DNA from: UBA4093 sp036676455 | GTDB taxonomy: Bacteria; Cyanobacteriota; Sericytochromatia; S15B-MN24; UBA4093 | Reading direction: 5' to 3' | DNA: 46,345 nt | Assembly: GCA_036676455.1 (NCBI GenBank) | Contig: JAKFCW010000031.1 | Span: 1 to 46,345 of the forward strand | Shown here: in pieces, positions 36,643 through 42,957 of the stretch | How positions within the stretch are numbered: the stretch's first letter is position 1 | Layout of the letters: each line of letters starts with the position of its first letter | Translations under genes and position numbers: made by a program | The notes under the pieces: model-generated | The model's database searches: none | Told to the model about the DNA's origin: nothing | Seen by the model: only the letters and a program-made list of their open reading frames with translations

Positions 36643-36678
36643 AAAAAAGGCCCGCCGGTTATATACCCCGGCGGGCCT
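36643..36678 (-). terminator. Intrinsic terminator of the EF-hand gene
   Basis: AGGCCCGCCGG / CCGGCGGGCCT around a nine-base loop, followed on the minus strand by six T. The same CCCGCCGG/CCGGCGGG stem recurs at 38729 and 39561. Confidence 0.92.
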
Positions 36679-36703
36679 CATGCTGTGGAAGGAGCGTTTC
36701 GGT

Positions 36704-37135
36704 TTAGAAGGTGACGCTGTTGTAGTCGGTCAGCTTCTCGCCGAACTCCTGGTTGAACTTGTCGTGCTCGCCTTTGGCCTCGCGCTTGAGCCAGCCCATG
36801 AAGCCACGGCTATCGAGCTTCTCGTCCTTGTTCTCATCGAACTTCGAAATGCTCGCCTCGAGCTCCTCGCGGGTCACCGCGTTGTCCCGGTTGGCATCCG
36901 CGGAGTAGAAGAGGTCGCGCATCGTGTAGACCTGCTGGGAGATGGTGATCCGATCCTGGCCCTCGGCATCCGGAAGGACGTAGGACGAGGTCTTCGAGCG
37001 GACCCGCTCATCGGGGTTCAGGAACTTCTCCTTCAAGCCTTCGGGGCGCTTGAGGTCGATCTGGCCGTTCTTGTTGTGATCGTACTTGACCATGATGTCG
37101 GCGACCATCGAGTTGATCGAAATCGAACGAGCCAT
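36704..37135 (-). CDS. EF-hand calcium-binding protein
   Basis: The 143-residue protein has three EF-hand loops: DHNKNGQIDLKR (19-30), DANRDNAVTREE (80-91) and DENKDEKLDSRG (100-111). The first two keep the Asp/Asn/Asp calcium pattern; the third lacks the final acidic residue. No signal peptide, so probably a cytoplasmic calcium sensor or buffer. TAGGAGG lies seven bases before ATG 37135. It has its own terminator. Confidence 0.88.
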   Translation of the reverse strand: MARSISINSMVADIMVKYDHNKNGQIDLKRPEGLKEKFLNPDERVRSKTSSYVLPDAEGQDRITISQQVYTMRDLFYSADANRDNAVTREELEASISKFDENKDEKLDSRGFMGWLKREAKGEHDKFNQEFGEKLTDYNSVTF

Positions 37136-37522
37136 TTGAAACCTCCTACGTCTGGACGACATTGCGTAATCATCTCTGCTGAGGGGGTTATCGCTGGGGC
37201 CAACTACTTAGTTTCTTATCGTTAGGTTATGACTAGGCCAAGAATTAGTAATCAGGGTGAGGTGCGTTGCGTATTTCGCCAGGCGCTTGCCTGACAGTGG
37301 CTAGCGGCTGCGAGGGGATGCGTGCGGTGGCGCCTCAGGTGAGGCATGTGAAAGCTTGTTGGAAACGATACGCGGAGCTTACCGGGCTTTCACGGTTCCG
37401 AAATATTGTCCGGGTAAGATAGCATCAGAAGACTGGAGGGTGAGGCGCTAAGCCACCAAAAAGCGGCTCGAAACAGCATCGAGGCCAGGTGAATCCGAAA
37501 GCCCAAAACCCCACCAGCATTG
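37136..37522. other. Gene-free stretch, candidate small RNA upstream of a terminator
   Basis: No ORF with a ribosome site is seen. The stretch ends in an intrinsic terminator (37523-37548) with no gene before it, so an untranslated RNA from about 37420 onward is possible. TAAGAT at 37415-37420 could be a -10 box but lacks a clear -35. Locally complementary words occur (CAGGCGCTTGCCTG near 37279, GGCGCCTC near 37330). Confidence 0.35.
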
Positions 37523-37548
37523 AAGCCCCTGCCTGGCAGGGGCTTTTT
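37523..37548 (+). terminator. Intrinsic terminator without an upstream gene
   Basis: AAGCCCCTG-CCTGG-CAGGGGCTT with a run of five T. Confidence 0.85.
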
Positions 37549-37574
37549 CCTTGGCCGTTCGAGAGCCCTGAAAC

Positions 37575-37839
37575 GACGGCGGGCCCCTCTTCCGAGGAGC
37601 CCGCCGACCGATTCTAGCTACTTGAACCCCGACCAAACAATCATCGGTACCTCCGTTCGAGAGGTTGTCCAAGCCCGATGCGCGTTCGGATGGCGCGACC
37701 GAAAAACTCCCCGACGGATCACCGCCTAAAGGGCACGCTGGTCACCGATCCCTCACGCATCCGCTTCCGGTGAACTTCTCCGACCGGGCCACTCTACAGG
37801 CCCTTGCTGGTCGGAAGCCCTTCGCCTTCCACGCTTCTT
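37575..37839 (-). ncRNA. Candidate minus-strand RNA with an 8-codon ORF (element G)
   Basis: On the minus strand a promoter (TTGAGA 37867-37862, 16 bases, TATAGT 37845-37840) precedes about 185 bases of GC-rich leader. Then come CGGAGGTACCG and ATG ATT GTT TGG TCG GGG TTC AAG TAG, coding MIVWSGFK. A terminator-like hairpin follows (CGGCGGGC TCCTC GGAA GAGGG GCCCGCCG, 37606-37577). The stem has a G-U pair on this strand but a C-A mismatch on the other, favouring minus-strand transcription. GGTACCTCCG is shared with element B. No protein gene follows within 400 bases. Confidence 0.45.
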
Positions 37840-37867
37840 ACTATAGCAACCAGGAGTTAAGTCTCAA
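37840..37867 (-). promoter_or_regulatory. Promoter of the candidate RNA
   Basis: TTGAGA and TATAGT separated by 16 bases, on the minus strand. Confidence 0.55.
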
Positions 37868-37988
37868 GCAAGGGGGAGTTCGCGCTTCGTCAAATCTGCA
37901 TTTCATTTCCGTTGGCTGGCATCGCGAAGCATTCCCTCACCCACGTTGAACCAAAGGCCCGCCAGTTTTCCCGGCGCCCCTCGTCTCC

Positions 37989-38633
37989 TTGCAGAACCTA
38001 GTCTATGTGCTCTTCGCTCTGGTGCTTGTCGTTCCCCTTGCGATGGTGGCATTGCTCGTGCTTAGCAAAAGGCCTGGTAAACTCGGACGCTTTGCAGGCA
38101 TCCTGCTGGAGGTTCTCTCAGAGAGGACAGGAGGACGAACGAGGCGCCGGTCGTCCCGGAAGTCTCTGGAAAGGGCGTACCAGAAGCGTCCGGCCGTTTC
38201 GTCCGAGGGCTATCCGTTCAGGGTGGATGCGAAAGCCTACTTTTTCACCCGGTCGGAAGGGGCCTTTTATCCCAAGCTGGTAGAGGCCGCAGCTGCGCTC
38301 GATCTTCTCGTCTTCCCGAAGGTCGGCCTCTGCGATGTCTTCGTCGACAAGAAGGGGGCCGAGCAAGGCCAATTCGCTCGCTACGCGCAAATGCACGTGG
38401 ACTACCTTTTGGTCCGTAGCACGGATTACGGGCCTCTCGCCGGGATCGAACTCAATGGGGCGAGCCACCAGGCGGAAAAGCAGCAAGCGAATGACCGCAA
38501 GAAGAAAGCCGTCTTCGATGCGGCTGGATTGCCCCTGTTCACATTTTTCAACCAGCCCTCCTACTCGGTCTGGGACATCCAGACCCGCTTGCAGGACATC
38601 CTGGGGCTCCGCCCCCAGCCAAGCAGCCGTTAG
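37989..38633 (+). CDS. Membrane-anchored DUF2726 protein
   Basis: The 214-residue protein starts with a membrane helix (about 3-26). A basic Arg-rich stretch is followed by a DUF2726 domain (about 80-205): FFTRSEGAFYPKLVEAA, MHVDYLLV, LAGIELNGASH and ND.KK..F..AGLPLF. This domain has a restriction-endonuclease-like core with D, E and K-type positions. Substrate unknown. The TTG start at 37989 has no clear ribosome site. The last codons (AGC AGC CGT TAG) are the beginning of a repeat that recurs twice downstream. Confidence 0.75.
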   Translation: MQNLVYVLFALVLVVPLAMVALLVLSKRPGKLGRFAGILLEVLSERTGGRTRRRSSRKSLERAYQKRPAVSSEGYPFRVDAKAYFFTRSEGAFYPKLVEAAAALDLLVFPKVGLCDVFVDKKGAEQGQFARYAQMHVDYLLVRSTDYGPLAGIELNGASHQAEKQQANDRKKKAVFDAAGLPLFTFFNQPSYSVWDIQTRLQDILGLRPQPSSR

Positions 38634-38760
38634 CAAGTTCACATGGGAATCGCGGTGGCCGCGACCCCTCGCGGGATTGAATGGTGGCAAGATAGAGCCA
38701 TCAACCACACCTTCCCTCTCTGAACCGAGCCCGCCGGCCTCACACCCCGGCGGGCTTCTT
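38622..38760 (+). repeat. AGCAGCCGTTAGCAA element, copy 1
   Basis: It starts with AGCAGCCGTTAGCAA inside the end of the DUF2726 gene. It has GGCAAGATA in the middle and CCCTCTCTGAAC near the end. It finishes with the terminator GCCCGCCGG...CCGGCGGGC followed by TTCTT (38729-38760). Confidence 0.7.
38729..38760 (+). terminator. Intrinsic terminator of element copy 1
   Basis: GCCCGCCGG (38729-38737) pairs with CCGGCGGGC (38747-38755), then TTCTT. It can end the DUF2726 transcript. Confidence 0.75.
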
Positions 38761-38896
38761 CCATGAAAGCGATTCCCGCGCGGGTGGTCGCAAATCTTCC
38801 GGTTGAAAAACCGCTGGGCAAGCTTCCGCGGGGCGGAACACTCTACAAGCGGGCGGGTACATGGAGCATGCACCCGATGTATCCGGAGGATTGTTC

Positions 38897-39424
38897 GTGA
38901 ATTGTCCTGCTTGTGGCCATGGTCTGACTTCCGTTACCAGTGACGGCATCACGGTCGATGCGTGCGTGGAGGGTTGTGGTGGGCTCTGGTTCGATCAGTT
39001 CGAACTCAAAAAAGTAGACGAGGCGCATGAGGCCTCGGGGGAAGCGTTGCTCGGCATTGCTCGCCAACCGGGCAAAACGGTGGACCGGGAGAAGCGCTAC
39101 GCTTGCCCGAAGTGCCCCGATATCGTCATGCGGCGCTACTACTCGAGCGCCAAGCGTCAGGTCTCGGTTGACGAGTGTCCGAACTGTGCGGGCGTCTGGC
39201 TGGATGAGGGCGAGCTTGCCGCCATTCGCGGGGAGTTTGCGTCGGAGGTGGACCGAGAGCGTGCGAACGAGGCCTACGTGGAAGACGTGATGAAGGAAGC
39301 CACGTTCCAGGCCGCGACGGAGCGTGACGCCCAGGCGGAGCGGACGCAGCGATTCGCCCGGATGTTTCGCTTTCTCTATCCCAGCTTCTACATGCCCGGA
39401 AAGCAGGAGTGGGGGACCTTCTAG
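38897..39424 (+). CDS. Double zf-TFIIB zinc-finger protein
   Basis: The 175-residue protein starts at GTG 38897 (GGAGG six bases before), giving the usual N-terminus MNCPACGHG; ATG 38861 has a poorer site. Two zf-TFIIB modules are clear: CPACG...CGGLWFDQFEL and CPKC...CPNCAGVWLDEGEL. Each binds one zinc with four cysteines. The C-terminal third is charged and helical. The family role is unknown, probably protein or nucleic-acid binding. Confidence 0.85.
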   Translation: MNCPACGHGLTSVTSDGITVDACVEGCGGLWFDQFELKKVDEAHEASGEALLGIARQPGKTVDREKRYACPKCPDIVMRRYYSSAKRQVSVDECPNCAGVWLDEGELAAIRGEFASEVDRERANEAYVEDVMKEATFQAATERDAQAERTQRFARMFRFLYPSFYMPGKQEWGTF

Positions 39425-39455
39425 GCATCGCGGGAGTTTGGTTGCCTGGCTTACG

Positions 39456-39595
39456 AGCAGCCGTTAGCAAAGTCACGCTTGGGGGGCGATCGCCCTTACC
39501 CTTGGATACGGGCAGGTATGGCAAGATAATCGCATACCCCACATCCCCTCTCTGAACTGAGCCCGCCGGATTCACACCCCGGCGGGTTCCTCTTT
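39456..39595 (+). repeat. AGCAGCCGTTAGCAA element, copy 2
   Basis: It begins with the same 15 bases (39456-39470) and contains a HIP1 site (39486-39493) and TTGGAT-N17-GATAAT, a possible promoter. It ends CCCTCTCTGAACTGAGCC plus the CCCGCCGG/CCGGCGGG hairpin with TTCCTCTTT. It lies just after the zf-TFIIB gene. Confidence 0.7.
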
Positions 39596-39827
39596 GTCGT
39601 GCATGTCCGTCCGCGGTCCGCCAGAACTTAAAAGCCGCGAGGCCTAGAAGGCATGAGCCTCAGGCAGGACCTCCGAGCCGGCGAAAGATTGCACGACTAT
39701 TGCACGGGCTTTAAAGGATGCCAGAATCCCCTTCAAATGTTGATTGTAACTAGGCTTTCACCGAATTTGGTGGGTACAACGAAAAAGACAGCCGTTTTAC
39801 CCAGCCCTCACTCGCAAGGAGGCCCTT

Positions 39828-40055
39828 ATGAACAACCAGCAAGTCATCAGCTTCGTGAATCGCCTTGCCATCGACGAGTCGCTTCGCAGCAGCCTGGAGC
39901 GCGACTTCGAGGGCACCCTTGCAAACCATGAGATCTCGGTCACCTCACGGGAGCTCGCTTCTCTGAAGGCCAGCTGGCGTTTTATCAAGGAAGTGAATCC
40001 GATGGAGCTGGAGGCCCGATTCGTGGCTGATGGGGACGGGGGCGGCGACTGCTAG
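39828..40055 (+). CDS. RiPP-precursor-like small protein
   Basis: The 75-residue protein has a helical leader-like part (about 1-60). Its pattern ISFVNRLAIDESLRSSLERD, then FEGTLANHEISVTSRELASL, resembles Nif11/Franean1_4349-type precursor leaders: a D..LR..L..D.EGTLA motif and a T..ELA.L helix. The C-terminal tail ADGDGGGDC is short, Gly/Asp-rich and ends in cysteine, like a core peptide. AAGGAGG lies seven bases before ATG 39828 and a terminator follows, so it is a single-gene transcript. No modification enzyme or transporter is in this window. Confidence 0.5.
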   Translation: MNNQQVISFVNRLAIDESLRSSLERDFEGTLANHEISVTSRELASLKASWRFIKEVNPMELEARFVADGDGGGDC

Positions 40056-40075
40056 TCCGCATCGATTGAGTTGAG

Positions 40076-40108
40076 GGGCAGCTGCTGGATAGGCGCTGCC
40101 CTTTTTTT
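40076..40108 (+). terminator. Intrinsic terminator
   Basis: GGGCAGC (40076-40082) with GCTGCCC (40095-40101) and seven T. Confidence 0.88.
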
Positions 40109-40163
40109 GTCTGGATGTTGGCTTCGACTCGCTATCGTGTGAACCTCATTTAGGCTGAGGCTG

Positions 40164-40483
40164 CTGACGTGGTCCCCTGTTTGAATCCGGCCGAAATGTT
40201 AGCCTGTTGGGATTTTGGTGGGTGAATCAGCGGGTTGCCGGGGGATTGGAGCGGAACGCTCCGAGCCACCGGCGACCCAACTTGCGAACTGCTCTGGGGT
40301 GAAACCGCCCAGAGCACCGTGCGGTCGGGACCGGTTGTAGTTCAACCGCCAGAGTTCGGCACGATGCCGGGCCTCGAATAGGCTTCTGAATTCGTTCTGG
40401 TTCAGGAACTCGTCTCTTACCCTCCCGTTGAAGCTCTCGATGTAGGCGTTCTCGACGGGCTTGCCCGGCCGGATGAAGTGCAA
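40164..40483 (-). pseudogene. Truncated IS3-family transposase with its terminal end
   Basis: On the minus strand the frame encodes only the C-terminal part of an IS3 OrfB: LHFIRPGKPVENAYIESFNG (the E of the DDE triad), then YNRSRPHGALGGFTPEQFA. The N-terminal three quarters are gone. TGACGTGGTCCCC at 40164 resembles the end TGACCTGACCCC of the intact copy. It marks the left edge of the accessory island. Confidence 0.85.
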
Positions 40484-40724
40484 CTTCACTCTGAGGATTT
40501 TTTTGCCTGTCCAAGAGGCTCCAGCATTGTCTGAAGGGCATCGAGGAGGATTTTCTCTGTCCAGAATTTGCGACTCCCACATCAAAGCCAGACAAGGAGG
40601 AGATTTCCCCTAAGAGCAGCAGCCCAGAAAATTGGACGTTTCAGCGATAGATCGTCACGTGTACAACTAATCTAGTGCTTCCTCGTATCCTTCAAAGCCA
40701 TACCAGCAAGAACTGGAGTACGCG

Positions 40725-41090
40725 TTGCCCGGAACAATCGTCGTTGGAACAGTCATCAGCCCCATCGGCTTCTATATCCTACTGGCTCCAGGCGTTGTAC
40801 TTGGCGTCTTCGTTGGCGCGAAAATAGCCTCTCTTGGAAATCAACCCCGAACCAAATCCGAAACGCCGAGTAACGTTCGCACTCTAGGCAAGATACTGGT
40901 TGCCCTAATTCTCTTCGGCGGAGCAGTGGTGTACTTCCGAACCCTGAACACCTTTCGAAGCGTCGGCGACGAGTGGGCGTTTCTTGCGATCGGTGGAATC
41001 GCAATCAGCTTTCTCATTAGTAGTATCGCTTCCGCTATCGGAACTTGGCTCTTCTTGTTCGTCCGACGTAGATTCTTCGGGAAAGCCTAG
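40725..41090 (+). CDS. Multi-pass membrane protein, accessory island
   Basis: The 121-residue protein has three or four membrane helices (about 3-32, 53-70, 82-112) and a basic C-terminus (RRRFFGKA). The TTG start is tentative; no clear ribosome site. Base composition is poorer in GC than the chromosome to the left. No family recognised. Confidence 0.5.
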   Translation: MPGTIVVGTVISPIGFYILLAPGVVLGVFVGAKIASLGNQPRTKSETPSNVRTLGKILVALILFGGAVVYFRTLNTFRSVGDEWAFLAIGGIAISFLISSIASAIGTWLFLFVRRRFFGKA

Positions 41091-41095
41091 GCAGA

Positions 41096-41350
41096 ATGTC
41101 TGGATTAATCGCCATGCTTGAGATTCACTGGGTGATAGTGCTTCTGGGTCTACTTCTCCTCAGCGTTCCTTTCTGGCTGATTGGCTTAGTTGCAAAACAA
41201 GGGCTGGTCAGAAACGCCTCTAGAATTATCGGCGGCCTGATCGTACTGCTCGTCGTTGATTTTCTCTACGATGCTTGGCGAACACAGCACGCTACCTTTG
41301 AGACCCGCGTAAGAGTCGGCACATTTGGTGACAGCCAGGAAGCAAAGTAG
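41096..41350 (+). CDS. Two-helix membrane protein, accessory island
   Basis: An 84-residue protein with two membrane helices (about 10-33 and 43-57) and a polar C-terminus. It begins five bases after the previous stop, so the two are co-transcribed. No family recognised. Confidence 0.5.
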   Translation: MSGLIAMLEIHWVIVLLGLLLLSVPFWLIGLVAKQGLVRNASRIIGGLIVLLVVDFLYDAWRTQHATFETRVRVGTFGDSQEAK

Positions 41351-41358
41351 ATGGCGCC

Positions 41359-41757
41359 ATGGCAAGTCTAAGACACTGGAAGAAGCTTGAGGGTCAGGTT
41401 ATTAGCGGTGTATCCATGCCAGAGACGTGGCTTCTTGCACTGGAGTTTGCGAATGGTGACCGAGCGGTGTTTGAAGCGTACGGCGCTCCATCACTCGGCG
41501 TTGATGTTTACCCCGAAACCCTAGAACAAGATCGGGATGCACCTTGGATTAGAGAAGGCGTTCTTCCCAGCCTCCTTGTCGGCAAGCGGATAGCAGCCTT
41601 CACCACACTCGAAACTCTCCACAGTTTCCCAGCACCAGGCGTACTCAAACTTACTTTGGAAGAACCTGATGGAAAGGCGAAGCAGATCGTTTTTATCGCA
41701 GGGGAACGGACGAACGAGCCCATCTATCTGATTGCTGAGGACACGTCAGGTGGATGA
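41359..41757 (+). CDS. Hypothetical soluble protein, paralogue of 42009-42356
   Basis: The 132-residue protein starts at ATG 41359, nine bases after the previous stop. Shared features with the gene at 42009 are W..L.G..IS near the start, P.TWLL.L.F.NG, A.FEA, L.(V/L)D.YP and VGKRI. It is beta-rich and acidic. Small acidic paralogues in tandem in an accessory island often are immunity proteins, but no such family is recognised here. Confidence 0.55.
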   Translation: MASLRHWKKLEGQVISGVSMPETWLLALEFANGDRAVFEAYGAPSLGVDVYPETLEQDRDAPWIREGVLPSLLVGKRIAAFTTLETLHSFPAPGVLKLTLEEPDGKAKQIVFIAGERTNEPIYLIAEDTSGG

Positions 41758-41908
41758 ACAGCCATCGCCTTATCCAAGTTCAGCAGGGCTTCCTAAATAC
41801 GTCGAAGGATACTGGTACCCCATCGAGTTTCCGATCATGCCGCTTCTGGGATTGTTACTAGGGGCGATCGTCTTACTTGTTTTGAGGCGCCGAAGAAAAT
41901 TGCGTTGA
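41750..41908 (+). CDS. Small C-terminally anchored membrane protein
   Basis: A 52-residue ORF starting at GTG 41750, overlapping the previous gene by eight bases. It has a proline-rich N-terminus (DEQPSPYPSSAGLPKY) and one helix (PIMPLLGLLLGAIVLLVL) followed by RRRRKLR. GAGG lies eight bases upstream. The topology and overlap support it; no family known. Confidence 0.45.
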   Translation: MDEQPSPYPSSAGLPKYVEGYWYPIEFPIMPLLGLLLGAIVLLVLRRRRKLR

Positions 41909-42008
41909 CGTGGCGTTAGACCTCGACGTGGCGAATACCACCCTTGATCGCATTGCTCTTGGGAGTAGCAAGTTGGCTCGTCGTAAAGCTAATCCGCAAG
42001 GGGAACAA

Positions 42009-42356
42009 ATGACCAAGCTAACAAGCTGGGATCAGCTAATCGGCAAGAGAATCAGTATTGCCATCCAACAGCCCCCAGACAGATGGCTTAGGCTGATGTT
42101 CACCGATGGAACCTATGCTGAGTTAGAAGCAGAACTCGAACCGCTAACGCTAGACTTCTACCCGGCATCCAGTAATCCGAGGTTCGAGGAGCCACTTCCA
42201 CTTGGTTGTGTGGTTGGCAAGAAGATCGAGAAGCTAGTCGTCCCGTTCTTGGCTCCCGACGTTAGCGACGCGGGCTGGATCACCTTTGGCTTTGATGACA
42301 ACACGGACATATTTCTTGCCGCAGAACATCCCTATAGAGCTATCAAGCTTAAGTAG
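42009..42356 (+). CDS. Hypothetical soluble protein, paralogue of 41359-41757
   Basis: The 115-residue protein starts at ATG 42009 (AAGGGG five bases before); GTG 41910 is an unsupported longer start. It shows W.QLIGKRIS, PPDRWLRLMF.DG.YAELEA, PLTLDFYP and VGKKIEKL, matching the paralogue upstream. Beta-rich, no membrane segment. Confidence 0.58.
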   Translation: MTKLTSWDQLIGKRISIAIQQPPDRWLRLMFTDGTYAELEAELEPLTLDFYPASSNPRFEEPLPLGCVVGKKIEKLVVPFLAPDVSDAGWITFGFDDNTDIFLAAEHPYRAIKLK

Positions 42357-42521
42357 CAAGTCATCCCATCATGGTGAAGGGTGATCGAAAGGAGAAGACC
42401 CACCAGGTCTCCCCGGCGGGTCTCGATGAAACAAAGCTCGTTTCATCTGTTTCATTCGTTTCACATTCAGACTTGAGCCTACTAGAGAATTGTCTTTCGG
42501 CGATTTTCTGCCGACCATCCA
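42357..42521. other. Non-coding stretch with two hairpins
   Basis: AGACCC.CC / GG.GGGTCT near 42396-42423 is followed at once by a perfect GATGAAAC-N7-GTTTCATC (42425-42447) and further TTTCAT words. No T tract and no ORF. Confidence 0.5.
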
Positions 42522-42618
42522 AGCAGCCGTTAGCAAGGTCACGCTAGAGGGGTGAGCGCTCTTACACCCCGTTCAGTCGAAGTGTGGCATTCTAAGGGCA
42601 TTAACCACATCACTCCTC
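42522..42618 (+). repeat. AGCAGCCGTTAGCAA element, copy 3, cut by the IS
   Basis: The first 15 bases match copies 1 and 2 exactly. CCACATCACTCCTC near the end matches copy 2. Where the others continue CTGAAC.GAGCCCGCCGG, the sequence runs into the IS end TGACCTGACCCC. The 3' terminator hairpin is missing and is not found beyond the other IS end. Confidence 0.65.
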
Positions 42619-42690
42619 TGACCTGACCCCCGAAAAACTGGTCACCGAAAACTTCTGCTTCCGGGAATAACGACCCAAGGAGGAAGCAGA

Positions 42691-42957
42691 ATGAGGACGA
42701 GCCGTTTCAGCGAAGAGCAGATCATCAAGTCGCTCAAAGAGGTGGAAGCCGGTAGGACGATCGCAGAGGTCTGCCGCGACCTCGGCGTTAGTGACGCGAC
42801 GTTCTACACCTGGCGGCGGAAGTACGGCGGGATGGAAGTCAGCCAGGCGAAGAAGTTGAAGCAGATGGAGGACGAGAACCGTCGTCTGAAGCAGCTTCTA
42901 GCTGAAGCCACCCTGGATAACCACGCTCTGAAAGCAGCCCTAGCAAAAAACTGGTAA
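42691..42957 (+). CDS. IS3-family transposase OrfA
   Basis: An 88-residue protein with a helix-turn-helix (FSEEQIIKSLKEVEAG ... DLGVSDATFYTWRRKYGG) and a leucine-zipper-like helix (LKQMEDENRRLKQLLAEATL). It binds the IS ends. The last codons are A AAA AAC then TGG TAA, where ribosomes can slip by -1 into OrfB to make the full transposase. Confidence 0.92.
   Translation: MRTSRFSEEQIIKSLKEVEAGRTIAEVCRDLGVSDATFYTWRRKYGGMEVSQAKKLKQMEDENRRLKQLLAEATLDNHALKAALAKNW

Noticed and set aside
36616..36681. Longer N-terminus of the DUF1232 protein from ATG 36681
   Set aside because: These codons are the terminator hairpin of the upstream EF-hand gene; TTG 36615 with a ribosome site fits the family.
38763..38900. 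45-codon ORF overlapping the zf-TFIIB start by GTGA
   Set aside because: The overlap looks like coupling, but the ATG directly follows a terminator, has no ribosome site, and the product has no recognisable features.
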